Assembly: GCF_000745015.1 (NCBI RefSeq)
Contig: NZ_JQNA01000002.1
Location: 248,001-312,000 of the forward strand
Reading direction: 5' to 3'
DNA: 64,000 nt
Source: Burkholderia sp. 9120
Lineage (GTDB): Bacteria; Pseudomonadota; Gammaproteobacteria; Burkholderiales; Burkholderiaceae
The stretch's first letter is position 1. The number at the start of each line of letters is the position of its first letter. Both the position numbers and the translations under genes were made by a program. Of this stretch, positions 51,856 through 61,453 are shown in pieces. Below the pieces are notes generated by a model. That model was given only the letters and a program-made list of their open reading frames with translations, did not search any database and was not told the origin of the DNA.

Positions 51856-53517
51856 TCAAGCTGCCGCAGCCAACTCCGCTGCCTTCGGTTGATGCGCGGC
51901 TTCGCTCGCCGCGTCTTCGAGAATCATCCCGGCGCCCTTTTCCGCCACCATCATGGTCGGCGCATTGATATTGCCGGACGTGATGTTCGGAAAAATCGAC
52001 GCATCCACCACCCGCAAGCCGGCCGTGCCATGCACGCGCAAACGCGCATCGACCACCGAGGTGCGCGGATCGTCGCCCATCGCGCACGAACCACACAGGT
52101 GATAGATCGAACCCGACTGCTCGCGGAAATACTGCAAGAAGCCTTCGCGGCTATTCACCTGCGGCCCCGGCGAGATTTCCTCGACCGTGATCGCCTTCAG
52201 TGCCGGTGCCGACATCACCTCGCGCACCAGCTCGCAACCCTGAATCACCTCGTCGATGTCCTTCTCCGTGGTGAGTGCGTTGATGCGAATCTTTGCGGCA
52301 TCTTCGGCGCGGTTCGACGCGATCTCAATCGAACCACGGCTGGTCGGACGGCACGGATTGAAGGCCAGCAGGAAACCCGAATACGGTTCCGGTTCGAGAC
52401 TCGCCTTGTTGCTCTTCGGAATGCGATACGACAGCGGATTGAAATAGAGCTGCAGATTCGGCTGCGTCTGGTGCTCGTTGCCTTTGAAGAAACCGCCCGA
52501 CTGGTTCACGCTCATCGCCAGCGGCCCCTTGCGCGTCAGCAGATACTGCAAGCCGAGTTTCAGCTTGCCGAGCAGCGGCCGCATTTCGTCGTTCAGCGTC
52601 TTGATATTCGCGCGGTAGTAGAAGCTCACGCACAGATGGTCCTGCAGGTTCCGACCCACGGCAGGCAGTTCCTTGACCATCGCGATGCGATGCTGCGCGA
52701 GCAACGCGCTGTCGCCCACGCCGGACAATTGCAGCAGCTTCGGCGAATCGACCGCGCCCGCCGACAGAATCACTTCACGGTTCGCCGTGAATTGCCGCGC
52801 CGCGCCGTTTTGCGTGACGCTCACGCCGATCGCGCGCTGATTGCCGTCGAATAGCACGCGGCTCACGAGTACCTCGCGCTCGACCGTCAGGTTCTTGCGC
52901 GTCAGCACCGGATGCAGATACTCGAAGCTGCTCGACGAACGCTGACCGTTACGCGTATTCACGTCGTAGATGCCCGCGCCTTCGAAGTTCGCGCCGTTGA
53001 AGTCGTCGCTGCGCTGATAACCGGCCTGGTCGCAACCTTTGAGGAACACGTGACAAATCGGGTGCACGTCGTCTTTCATCGGCGAAATACGGATCGGGCC
53101 GTCCGCGCCGTGATATTCCGTGTTGCCGAGCGGATGCGATTCGAGCTTGCGGAAAACCGGCAGCACGTCGCGAAACGCCCAGCCCGGGTTGCCCGCCGCA
53201 GCCCAATCGTCGAAATCATGCGGCTGGCCGCGCACGTAGATCATTGCGTTGATCGAGCCCGAGCCGCCCTGCACCTTGCCGCGCGGACAATAGATCGGCC
53301 GGTTGTCGAGTTCCTGTTCGGGCTCGCTGTAGTACATCCAGTTGTAGGTTTCGTTGTAATACGTCTTCGTGAAACCCACCGGAATCTTGAACCAGAACGA
53401 GCTGTCCTTGCCGCCCGCTTCCAGCAGCAGCACCGAATATTGGCCCGACGCCGACAGGCGATTGGCGAGAATGCAGCCCGCCGAACCCGCGCCGACGATG
53501 ATGTAATCGTAGTTCAT
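51856..53517 (-). CDS. GMC family FAD-dependent oxidoreductase (choline-dehydrogenase-like)
   Basis: A 553-residue flavoenzyme. The N-terminal FAD fold YDYIIVGAGSAGCILANRL (3-21), the GMC signature GKVQGGSGSINAMIYVRG near 79-96, ILSAGAVDSPKLLQLSGVG near 250, and the C-terminal HLCGSCAMG near 478 and NINAPTMMVAEK near 521 are clear. It likely oxidises an alcohol or sugar alcohol. It is the last gene of a four-gene operon with an aldehyde dehydrogenase and a sugar-acid dehydratase, so the pathway alcohol-aldehyde-acid is plausible (inference). Short poly-Ala end. Confidence 0.92.
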   Translation of the reverse strand: MNYDYIIVGAGSAGCILANRLSASGQYSVLLLEAGGKDSSFWFKIPVGFTKTYYNETYNWMYYSEPEQELDNRPIYCPRGKVQGGSGSINAMIYVRGQPHDFDDWAAAGNPGWAFRDVLPVFRKLESHPLGNTEYHGADGPIRISPMKDDVHPICHVFLKGCDQAGYQRSDDFNGANFEGAGIYDVNTRNGQRSSSSFEYLHPVLTRKNLTVEREVLVSRVLFDGNQRAIGVSVTQNGAARQFTANREVILSAGAVDSPKLLQLSGVGDSALLAQHRIAMVKELPAVGRNLQDHLCVSFYYRANIKTLNDEMRPLLGKLKLGLQYLLTRKGPLAMSVNQSGGFFKGNEHQTQPNLQLYFNPLSYRIPKSNKASLEPEPYSGFLLAFNPCRPTSRGSIEIASNRAEDAAKIRINALTTEKDIDEVIQGCELVREVMSAPALKAITVEEISPGPQVNSREGFLQYFREQSGSIYHLCGSCAMGDDPRTSVVDARLRVHGTAGLRVVDASIFPNITSGNINAPTMMVAEKGAGMILEDAASEAAHQPKAAELAAAA

Positions 53518-53586
53518 GCTCTATGTCGCCAGACGGCGCCCAATCCATTGAATACTGATGCCACGGTCAACCGGGGCCGATCCACT

Positions 53587-54804
53587 TCAACCCTTGGCCG
53601 GCGCGAGGTCTTTCACGTCGACGGGTTGTGCGGCCATTTGCAGATGCAGACGCTCGCCGGTGTACGGCGTGTGCTGCCGGACGACGTCCATGTTCAATTC
53701 GACGCCCAAGCCCGGTTCCTGCGACGGAATGATGTAGCCGTCTTCCCATTGAATCGGCTTCTTCAACACCGCTGCATGGAAACCGTCCCATGTGCCGATG
53801 CTTTCCTGAATCAGGAAGTTCGGCGTGCAGGTTGCAAGCTGAATACTGGCCGCCGCGCCGATCGGTCCGTTGTACAGATGCGGTGCGATCTGCGCGTAGT
53901 ACACCTCGGCCAGCGTCGCGACTTTCTTCGCTTCGAGCAGGCCGCCCACGCGCGCCACGTTCAGTTGCAAAATCGACGCGGCGCCCGCTTCGAGCAGCTT
54001 GAAGAACTCGTACTTGGTGGTCAGGCGTTCGCCAGCCGCAATCGGAATGCTGGTGTGCCGCGCGACTTGCGCCATCGCGCCTTCCTGGCCCGGCGGCACC
54101 GGTTCTTCGAACCACAACGGATCGTATTTTTCGAGGCGCCTGGCAAGACGAATCGCCGACGACGGCACCATCTGACCATGCGTGCCGAACAGCAGATCGG
54201 CCTTGCTGCCCACGGCTTCCCGCACGCGCCGGCAGAACGTTTCGCAACGGTCCAGCACTTCCATCGACAATTGATGGCCCGAATACGCGGTGTACGGACC
54301 CGCCGGATCGAACTTGACCGCGGTGAAGCCGCGCTTCACGTTCTCGAGCGCGCATTCGGCCGCGAGATCGGGATCGTCGTAGTCGTACTCGCCGCGGCTG
54401 TTCTTCGGATACAGATACGTGTACGAGCGCAAACGCTGATTCACCATGCCGCCCAGCAGCTCGTATACCGGCTTGTTGGCCGCCTTGCCGATAATGTCCC
54501 AGCACGCCATTTCGAGGCCGCTGACTACGCCCATCATCGTCAGATCGGGGCGTTGCGTGAACCCGCTCGAATACGCTTCGCGCCAGAGCCGCTCGATATG
54601 ATGCGGGTCCTTATCGAGCAGATAACGGCCGAACACATCGTCGATGATGGCGGTCATCGCCTTCGGATGAAACGTCGCCGAATAGATTTCGCCGACGCCT
54701 TCAATACCGCAATCGGTCTTGAGCTTGACGAAGATCCAGTACATGCCGCCCACATGCGGCGGCGGGACGGCGACGATATGCGTTTCGAGCGAGACAACTT
54801 TCAT
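53587..54804 (-). CDS. Mandelate racemase/muconate lactonizing (enolase superfamily) protein, sugar-acid dehydratase-like
   Basis: A 405-residue enolase-superfamily enzyme. The capping domain starts VVSLETHIVAVPPP; the barrel has AVKFDPAGPYT near 178, LLFGTHGQM near 216, WFEEPVPP near 240 (metal Glu), GERLT near 267 and a late APHLYNGPIG (His) near 319. This set matches galactonate/mannonate dehydratase-like members that remove water from aldonic acids. Exact sugar is unknown. It begins immediately after the MFS stop (TAAATG) with GAGGG as ribosome site. Confidence 0.85.
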   Translation of the reverse strand: MKVVSLETHIVAVPPPHVGGMYWIFVKLKTDCGIEGVGEIYSATFHPKAMTAIIDDVFGRYLLDKDPHHIERLWREAYSSGFTQRPDLTMMGVVSGLEMACWDIIGKAANKPVYELLGGMVNQRLRSYTYLYPKNSRGEYDYDDPDLAAECALENVKRGFTAVKFDPAGPYTAYSGHQLSMEVLDRCETFCRRVREAVGSKADLLFGTHGQMVPSSAIRLARRLEKYDPLWFEEPVPPGQEGAMAQVARHTSIPIAAGERLTTKYEFFKLLEAGAASILQLNVARVGGLLEAKKVATLAEVYYAQIAPHLYNGPIGAAASIQLATCTPNFLIQESIGTWDGFHAAVLKKPIQWEDGYIIPSQEPGLGVELNMDVVRQHTPYTGERLHLQMAAQPVDVKDLAPAKG

Positions 54805-56127
54805 TTACGCACCCTCTTTTCTGTTAAGCATGTTTCTCAGCGCGAGCCCGGCAAACCCACCGAGCGCCGCCATGGCGGCCACATAGCCGAAATACAGTTG
54901 ATAGCCGAAGACGCCCGGGAAGGTCTGCGTCAGATAGCCGTTGATCAGCGGCAGGAACACGTCCGGCGAATAACCGAGTACGGAGATCAGGCCGATCGCG
55001 AGGCCCATCGTGGTGACCGGAATATTGCAGCGGTCCAGCAGCGACCAGTACAGGCCGCGAATCGCGTACGTCAGAATGCCGATGAACAGCACGAGGAACA
55101 CCAGCAGCACATGGCTCGAAATACGCGGCGCGGCCATCAGACCAAGCAGCGACAGCGCGGCGAGAAACAGCGCGATCACCAGCACCGACACCTTGGAATA
55201 ACGGTCGCCGAGAAAGCCGCCGCCAATGCCGCCGATCGGCCGCATCCACAGCTTGAGCGTGGTGATCGTGCCGGCCATCACGACGGTCAGGCCGATCTCG
55301 CCTTCGTGCAGATAAGCGGAAAAACTGTAGGTGGCCCAGAACACCTGATAGCCGCAGAACACGATGGCCGCGACCAGCCACAGCTCGGGAATCTTCGCGA
55401 GCGTTTTCAGATCGACCAGCACGTTGCTGCGTTGACGCGATGCGCGATTGGCCGCGGCATCTTCCGCGCCTTGCGGATCTTTGACCAACGCCAGAATCAC
55501 GCCGAGCGCGATACACAGAATCGCGTACATATAAACGACCAGCTTGAAACCGGCCGCGACCGTTTCACCTTTGGTCTGCGTCACCCACGCGAACAGCGAG
55601 ATCGCGATGGTCGCGAGCATCGCTTCGATCAGGCCGCGGCCACCGTCGAGCAAACCGAAGAAACGGCCCTGCTCCTGCGCGCCGGCAATCATCGTCACGC
55701 GTTTGATGACGGCGGCCCAGAACGTCAAACCGGTCGACAAACCCCAGCCGCCGAAGATCAGCATCAGCATCGGGAACGACGGCGCGGTCGAATACCACAA
55801 GCCCAGTACGCCGGTGGCGATCAGCGAAAAGCAGATCAGCAGACGCGGTGCAATACGGTCGGCCAGCCAGCCGCTCGGCAGATAGCTCACCAGAAAAATC
55901 GTGCCCAGCGACGAATACAGATAACCCAGTTGGCTATCGGTGATGTGGAACACTTCGAGCATCGTCGGCTGATACACCTGCCGCAGATAGAGAATCGGAT
56001 AGATCGCGCCGGCGGCGATCACCAGCAGCATGAGCTGGATATAGCGCTGGGTTTTATTCTTTTGCAGTGCGGCTTCGGCGTCGCTTAAAGCGAGCGAGGC
56101 GGCGTGACGAACGGGTTGCGATGACAC
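54805..56127 (-). CDS. MFS transporter
   Basis: A 440-residue, 12-helix carrier if started at GTG 56127, which has AGGAGC 6 nt upstream; a GTG at 56148 is in frame but lies before that ribosome site. Features: LPSGWLADRIAPR in the loop after helix 2 (MFS motif A-like) and GDRYSKVS at the equivalent second-half loop. Operon context suggests uptake of the substrate of the dehydratase/dehydrogenase pair, perhaps a hexonate or related acid. Confidence 0.88.
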   Translation of the reverse strand: MSSQPVRHAASLALSDAEAALQKNKTQRYIQLMLLVIAAGAIYPILYLRQVYQPTMLEVFHITDSQLGYLYSSLGTIFLVSYLPSGWLADRIAPRLLICFSLIATGVLGLWYSTAPSFPMLMLIFGGWGLSTGLTFWAAVIKRVTMIAGAQEQGRFFGLLDGGRGLIEAMLATIAISLFAWVTQTKGETVAAGFKLVVYMYAILCIALGVILALVKDPQGAEDAAANRASRQRSNVLVDLKTLAKIPELWLVAAIVFCGYQVFWATYSFSAYLHEGEIGLTVVMAGTITTLKLWMRPIGGIGGGFLGDRYSKVSVLVIALFLAALSLLGLMAAPRISSHVLLVFLVLFIGILTYAIRGLYWSLLDRCNIPVTTMGLAIGLISVLGYSPDVFLPLINGYLTQTFPGVFGYQLYFGYVAAMAALGGFAGLALRNMLNRKEGA

Positions 56128-56260
56128 GTGAGCGCTCCTTAGAGACACCGTGCCGGCGTGAACGGCCGCCGGGTCTCCAATATGTTTTGTTATGGATTTA
56201 ACTGCGGGTGGATAAAACGCGCGCCGTGCCTTGAAGCGTGCGGCGCGCGCCGGTTCTGCT

Positions 56261-57697
56261 TCAGTACTTCATGACCACGAGACGGGTCTGCGTGAATTCG
56301 AGCATGCCGTGCTTGCCGTCGTCGCCGCCGAGACCCGAGCGTTTCCAGCCGGCGTGGAAGCCCTGATACGGATCGGCCGGCGTGCGGTTCACATACAGCT
56401 CGCCCGCTTCGATGCCGTTGGCGACCTTCATCGCGGCGCGATAGGTCTCCGTGTACAACACCGACGACAAACCGAACTGGTGGTCATTCGCCATCTCCAG
56501 CGCTTCGTCGAGCGTGCGGTATTTGACGACCGGCATGATCGGACCGAAGGTCTCTTCCTGGATGATTTCCATGTCCTGACGGCAATTCGTCAGCAACGTG
56601 GCCGGATAGAAGAAGCCCGGGCCGGACGGCAGCGTGCCGCCGGTTTCGAGCGTGGCGCCCGCCGCGACCGCGCGTTCCACCATGGCGTGAATCGACTGGC
56701 GCGAGGCTTCGTTGACGAGCGGACCCATCAGCGCGGGCTGTTCGCTGCGGTCGCCGCTTTCCACTGCGCTCATATGCTGTTTCAGCAGCGCGACGAAGCG
56801 GTCATGCACGCTTTCCTGCACGTAGACGCGTTCAATCGCCGTACACAACTGACCGCAGTGCGTGGTCTTGGACGCCACCAGATCGCGGGCGGCTTTCTCC
56901 AGATCGGCGTCGGCTTCGATGATCGCCGGTGTCTTGCCGCCCAGTTCGAGCGACGGCTTGGCGATATTCGCCTTGCAGTAATCCAGCACCTTGCGGCCCG
57001 CGCCGACGCTGCCGGTCAGCGTGATCATGCCGACCTTCGGATGCGTGCAGAGCGCTTCGGCGGTCGCGTGATTCATCGCGAGAATGTTCACGACGCCCGC
57101 GGGCAAGCCGGCCTTCTCGACAGCGCGGGCGATTTCGAACGCGGACGTCGGCGTGTTATTGCTCGGACGCACCACCACCGTATTACCGGCGATCAACGCG
57201 GGCGCCACCTTGCGCATGAACGTGTAGACCGGATAGTTGAACGGAATCAGGCAGGCCACCACGCCGATCGGCTCGCGATGCAGCACGAGGTTTTCGTCGG
57301 GCGTATCGCTCGGAATCACTTCGCCTTCGATACGGCGCGCCCATTCGGCGTGATAGCGGGTGATCTGGCCGGCGTAGATGGCTTCGTTGGTGGCGTCGGC
57401 GACACTCTTGCCCGACTCCAGCGCGAGCGCCGCGCCAATGGCGGGCGCGCATTCGGTCAGCGCGTCGGCGAGCTTGTGCAGATAAGCGCCGCGTTCGGCG
57501 GAAGGCAGCTTGCGCCAGCCCTTCTGCGCGGCAGCGGCGGCGTCGACCGCGGCAAGGGTCTCGGCCGGCGTGGCCGCCGTGACATGGGCGATCACAGCGC
57601 CGGTGGCCGGGTTATGGACGGCGATGAGTTCGTCGCTCGCGGATCCGGTGGCGGGTTCGTTGAACCGTCCGTTAGAAAAATTCCGCTCGATTCGCAT
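56261..57697 (-). CDS. Aldehyde dehydrogenase, AldA-like (lactaldehyde/glycolaldehyde type)
   Basis: A 478-residue NAD-dependent aldehyde dehydrogenase from ATG 57697 with AGGAGA. It shares with E. coli AldA the stretches YHAEWARRIEGEVIPSD-type, ELGGKTPA (Glu near 250), CGQLCTAIERVYVQ (nucleophile Cys near 283) and QGFHAGWKRSGLGGDDGKHG near the end. First gene of the minus-strand operon; oxidises the aldehyde to acid. 283 bp separate it from the divergent porin. Confidence 0.9.
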   Translation of the reverse strand: MRIERNFSNGRFNEPATGSASDELIAVHNPATGAVIAHVTAATPAETLAAVDAAAAAQKGWRKLPSAERGAYLHKLADALTECAPAIGAALALESGKSVADATNEAIYAGQITRYHAEWARRIEGEVIPSDTPDENLVLHREPIGVVACLIPFNYPVYTFMRKVAPALIAGNTVVVRPSNNTPTSAFEIARAVEKAGLPAGVVNILAMNHATAEALCTHPKVGMITLTGSVGAGRKVLDYCKANIAKPSLELGGKTPAIIEADADLEKAARDLVASKTTHCGQLCTAIERVYVQESVHDRFVALLKQHMSAVESGDRSEQPALMGPLVNEASRQSIHAMVERAVAAGATLETGGTLPSGPGFFYPATLLTNCRQDMEIIQEETFGPIMPVVKYRTLDEALEMANDHQFGLSSVLYTETYRAAMKVANGIEAGELYVNRTPADPYQGFHAGWKRSGLGGDDGKHGMLEFTQTRLVVMKY

Positions 57698-57981
57698 GGT
57701 CGTCTCCTGAATGGCGTGGTGCAAAACGCATGGCCTCCGGCTATCGCCTTCATGCCTAAGTTGCATGAACAGAATTTTTCTCCTCGTCAGGGCGACCCAC
57801 AAGCGAATAATTTGCGTGACAAACATTCGAAAAAATCATGTTTATCCAGGGATCGACCTTATACGCCGATCCCCATTCCGAATTGCAGAATCCGGGCTTC
57901 GCCAAAAAGCAGCGGCCTCGCGGGCGGCGTTCCAGCCACCCGGACCGAAGGCCGCTCACTACCAACGTCTGGAGCTCGACA

Positions 57982-59157
57982 ATGAAAAAGAACCGCCTGG
58001 CCACGGCCACTACCGCCACCCTCGCCGGTTTCGCGGCGCTCGCCTCGCTGGCGACGACGCCGGCTTTCGCGCAAAGCAGCGTGACCCTGTACGGCGTGCT
58101 CGACGAGGGGATCGACTACACCAACAATGCCGGCCGCGGCGCGGTGTGGGAAATGGCGAGCGGTTATGCGCAAGGCAGCCGCTGGGGCATGAAGGGTTCG
58201 GAAGACCTGGGCGGCGGCATGAAGGCGGTGTTCCAGTTGGAAAACGGCTTCGACGTGAGCTCCGGCCGTCTGGGCCAGGGTGGCCGCATGTTCGGCCGCC
58301 AGGCCTATGTGGGCCTGAGCGACAACCGTTTCGGCACGGTCACGCTGGGACGTCAGTACGACTCGGTGGTCGATTACCTCGCGCAGACCACGGCCAACGG
58401 CAACTGGGCCGGCTATCTGTTCGCGCATCCGTACGACAACGACAACACCGACAACTCGTTCCGCCTCGGCAATAGCGTGAAATACGCGAGCCCGGATATC
58501 GCTGGCTTCCAGTTCGGCGGCGTCTATAGCTTCAGCAACGACACCAACTTCGCGAACAACCGCGCGTACAGCTTCGGCGGACAGTACGCGAACGGCGGGC
58601 TGCTGATCGCGGCGGCCTACCTGCAGGCGGACAATCCGGGCGTGGGCTCCACCGGCGCGATCACCGCGAACGACGCGAGCTTTATCGCCGGCCGCATGCG
58701 CGTGTTCGGCGGCGGCATCAACTACACATTCGGCTCCGCGACTGCGGGGTTTGCGTACACCAACTCGAACTACCAGAACCCGACCGGCAACGGCTATATC
58801 GGCATTCCGCTGGCTGCGGCCGGCGTCACGTTGAATACGCTGAAGTACCAGAACTTCGAAGTGAACGGCAAATACCAGTTCACGCCGGCGTTCTTCGTCG
58901 GGGCACAGTATGTCTACACCATGGAGAACTACGACGCGTCGTCAGGCAGCGTGAAGCCGAAGATTCACTCGGTCGGTCTGATGGCGGACTACAACCTTTC
59001 CAGACGCACGGACGTCTACGTTCAGGGCGAATATCAGAAGGTGGCGGGCAGTTCGACCCACTCGATTCTCGACGACGCATTCATTCCGGGCGTGCAGGCG
59101 CCGTCGTCGACGGGCACCCAGGTGGCCGTGCGGGTCGCGTTGCGGCATAAGTTCTAA
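57982..59157 (+). CDS. Trimeric general porin (Gram-negative OmpC-type, Burkholderia family)
   Basis: A 391-residue outer-membrane porin. The signal peptide ends near 30 (TTPAFA-QSSVTLYGVLD), then repeated beta strands with GSRWGMKGSEDLGGGMKAVFQLE-type, VGLSDNRFGTVTLGRQYD-type and the C-terminal VALRHKF ending in Phe, the signal for barrel insertion. GGAG 8 nt before ATG 57982. Probably admits the substrate of the divergent operon or is general. A hairpin terminator follows. Confidence 0.95.
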   Translation: MKKNRLATATTATLAGFAALASLATTPAFAQSSVTLYGVLDEGIDYTNNAGRGAVWEMASGYAQGSRWGMKGSEDLGGGMKAVFQLENGFDVSSGRLGQGGRMFGRQAYVGLSDNRFGTVTLGRQYDSVVDYLAQTTANGNWAGYLFAHPYDNDNTDNSFRLGNSVKYASPDIAGFQFGGVYSFSNDTNFANNRAYSFGGQYANGGLLIAAAYLQADNPGVGSTGAITANDASFIAGRMRVFGGGINYTFGSATAGFAYTNSNYQNPTGNGYIGIPLAAAGVTLNTLKYQNFEVNGKYQFTPAFFVGAQYVYTMENYDASSGSVKPKIHSVGLMADYNLSRRTDVYVQGEYQKVAGSSTHSILDDAFIPGVQAPSSTGTQVAVRVALRHKF

Positions 59158-59168
59158 TTGAAGGCAAC

Positions 59169-59206
59169 CGGCGGGGCGGCAGCAGGCCCCGCCGTGTTCA
59201 GGTTTT
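59169..59206 (+). terminator. Terminator after the porin gene
   Basis: CGGCGGGGC (59169-59177) pairs with GCCCCGCCG (59186-59194) over 9 bp with an 8-nt loop, followed by a T-run starting at about 59203. It fits a rho-independent terminator for the porin. Confidence 0.8.
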
Positions 59207-59287
59207 TCCGATGTTCACGTTCCGTATACAGCTCGCATTCTTTGAACACGTTCGCAACGTGCATCGTCCATTGTTCGCCCGCGAGAC

Positions 59288-60304
59288 TCAATCGCCGACT
59301 TTCACCACCACTTTCCCGAACGCCCCCCGCTCCAGATGCGCGAGCGCGGCCGGCAGTTGGTCGAATGCATAGACCGTATCGACCACCGGTTTGAGTGCGA
59401 GCGCATCGACCGCGCGCACCAGGTCGTCAAGCGCGCGCCGATGGCCAACGCCGATGCCCTGGATCGTCGGCCGTCCGAGGAAACTCGGAATGCTCGGCAG
59501 CGACATGCTGTAGCCATCCAGCGTGCCGATCAGCGAAATACGGCCGCCTTGCCGCAACGCGCGCAACGAAGCACCGAGGTTCTCGCCGCCCGCCAGTTCG
59601 AACACATGATCGACGCCGCGCCCGCCGGTCAGCTCACGCGCGACACGCTCCCAGTCGGGCGTGGCGTTACGGTCGATGCCATGCGTCGCGCCCAGTTCCA
59701 GCACGCGCTGCAGCTTGGCGGCGCTGCTCGTGGTGGCGATCACCTGCGCGCCATGCGCACGCGCCAGTTGCACGCCGAACAACGCGACGCCGCCGGTGCC
59801 TTGCATCACCACCGTTTGCCCCGCATGGACCGCGCCCTTCTCCACCAGCGCGAACCACGCGGTCAGGCCGGCGCACGGCAGCGTGCTGGCTTCGACCGCG
59901 CTCAGCGAGCGCGGCGCGCGCACGGCCCACGATTCGTGCAGCACCACGTAATGCGCCAGCACGCCGGGCAACGAGCCGCCGAGCACGCCCGCGTCGGGCG
60001 GACATTCGCCGTCCACCCAACCCGCCCAGAACGTGCCGAGCACGTCGTCGCCCTCGCTGAAACGCGTCACGCCGGCACCGGTCGCGACCACCGTGCCGGC
60101 CATGTCCGAACCGGGCGTAGCCGGCAGCGTCGCCGACGTGTCCGTCTGCTCGTCGGCGATAAACCACAAGTCGCGATAGTTCAGCGACACCGCCGCGACC
60201 CGCACCACGATTTCACCCGCGCCGGGCGTCGGCATTGCCTTTTCTTCCAGCCGCAGATTGTGCGCACCGGCTTCGCGTAAGACCCATTGACCCATCGTTT
60301 GCAT
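59288..60304 (-). CDS. Zinc-independent MDR-family (quinone oxidoreductase-like) dehydrogenase
   Basis: A 338-residue medium-chain dehydrogenase. The start VVRVAAVSLNYRDL and PGSDMAGTV are of the zinc-independent type (no catalytic Cys/His set in these places); the Rossmann motif GTGGVALFGVQLARAHGA lies near 168. It probably reduces enones or quinones with NADPH; substrate unknown. It is divergent from a LysR gene that shares a perfect inverted repeat, so it is its likely target. GGGAG upstream of ATG 60304. Confidence 0.88.
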   Translation of the reverse strand: MQTMGQWVLREAGAHNLRLEEKAMPTPGAGEIVVRVAAVSLNYRDLWFIADEQTDTSATLPATPGSDMAGTVVATGAGVTRFSEGDDVLGTFWAGWVDGECPPDAGVLGGSLPGVLAHYVVLHESWAVRAPRSLSAVEASTLPCAGLTAWFALVEKGAVHAGQTVVMQGTGGVALFGVQLARAHGAQVIATTSSAAKLQRVLELGATHGIDRNATPDWERVARELTGGRGVDHVFELAGGENLGASLRALRQGGRISLIGTLDGYSMSLPSIPSFLGRPTIQGIGVGHRRALDDLVRAVDALALKPVVDTVYAFDQLPAALAHLERGAFGKVVVKVGD

Positions 60305-60353
60305 ATCGGCTCCCGCCTGAACGTTTTCGATGAAAAGAGTCTACGGTTTCTAT

Positions 60354-60396
60354 AAACGCTACAGTGGCGGTATCTGATCGTCAGTTTGTAGCGTTT
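60354..60396. promoter_or_regulatory. LysR-type binding site between MDR and LysR genes
   Basis: AAACGCTACA (60354-60363) and TGTAGCGTTT (60387-60396) are perfect 10-bp arms with a 23-bp spacer (33 bp between arm centres, about three helical turns). They lie midway between divergent genes, as expected for a LysR activator site. Confidence 0.75.
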
Positions 60397-60449
60397 TTGG
60401 CGCCAGTCAGTCCGCTATCGTCGCTCATCGAGCCAAGGGAGCGTGTTCC

Positions 60450-61376
60450 ATGAGAGACCGTCTGAGCGGCATCGCCGCGTTCGTCAACGCCGCCGAAGCC
60501 GGCAGTTTCGCGCTGGCCGCCGAGCGCATGCATCTGTCGCGTTCGGCGGTGGGCAAGACCATCGCGCGTCTGGAAGAGCAACTCGGCACGCGGCTGTTTC
60601 ATCGCACCACGCGCAGTCAAAGCCTCACCGAAGACGGTCACGCGTTTTACGAACGCTGCGTGCGCGCGCTCGCCGAACTCGACGCGGGCGAAGCGACCTT
60701 GACAGCGGGCCGTCAGGATCCACAAGGAAGGCTGCATGTCAGCATGCCGGTGCTGTTCGGGCGACGTTGCGTCGCGCCGATTCTGCTGGAACTGGCGCAG
60801 CGTTATCCCAAGCTGGAGTTGCAGATCAGTTTCACCGATCGCGTGATGGACCTGGTCGAAGAAGGCATCGACCTGGTGGTGCGCGGCGGGCCATTGAATC
60901 GCGCGCCAGCGGGACTGGTGGCGCGCAGGCTCGGCGAACAGATCATGGCGCTGTGCGCGGCGCCCGCTTATCTGGCCAGAAACGGCACACCTGACACGGT
61001 GGCGGATTTGCAGCGCCATCAAGGCATTTTCTATGCGCGTGGAAGGCGTGAAGCAGCATGGCAGCTTCCGGATGAAGACGGTGTCTTGCAGAACATCGTG
61101 ATTCCGCACCGCCTGCGTTTCGACGATCTCGAAACCATTCTTGCCGCTACCGTGGCGGGCACGGGCATCGCCTGTCTGCCGTGCTGGCTGATCGCCGACG
61201 CCATGGCGAGCGGCGTGCTGGTGAAGGTGCTGCCGGCATTGCCCGGACAGCGCATCGATCTGCATCTCGCATGGCAACAGACGCGCCATTTGCCGTCGCG
61301 AATGCGCGTCGTGATCGACGAACTCGCGGCGCGCGTGCCCGCTGTGCTCGCGGAGGGCATCGTCGATAAGAGTTGA
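60450..61376 (+). CDS. LysR family transcriptional regulator
   Basis: A 308-residue regulator with HTH at about 5-42 (GIAAFVNAAEAGSFALAAERMHLSRSAVGKTIARLE-type) and an effector domain. GGGAG 8 nt before ATG 60450. It is divergent from the MDR dehydrogenase, with a perfect inverted repeat in between, so it most likely controls that gene and itself. The inducer may be an electrophile or quinone (inference). Confidence 0.93.
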   Translation: MRDRLSGIAAFVNAAEAGSFALAAERMHLSRSAVGKTIARLEEQLGTRLFHRTTRSQSLTEDGHAFYERCVRALAELDAGEATLTAGRQDPQGRLHVSMPVLFGRRCVAPILLELAQRYPKLELQISFTDRVMDLVEEGIDLVVRGGPLNRAPAGLVARRLGEQIMALCAAPAYLARNGTPDTVADLQRHQGIFYARGRREAAWQLPDEDGVLQNIVIPHRLRFDDLETILAATVAGTGIACLPCWLIADAMASGVLVKVLPALPGQRIDLHLAWQQTRHLPSRMRVVIDELAARVPAVLAEGIVDKS

Positions 61377-61453
61377 AGATTCGCGTGGGACGTCATGCGC
61401 CAATTCATTAAAGCGGCGCACACCCGGTAAATCTCACGCGCGACAGCAAAACC

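Noticed and set aside
52912..56088. A 1058-codon open frame on the plus strand
   Set aside because: It runs antisense through three clear genes (GMC oxidoreductase, enolase-superfamily enzyme, MFS). Its product is rich in Arg, His and Gln without domain pattern, typical of a GC-rich shadow frame.
56231..57985. A 584-codon open frame on the plus strand
   Set aside because: It is antisense to the aldehyde dehydrogenase, which has all catalytic motifs; composition is shadow-like.
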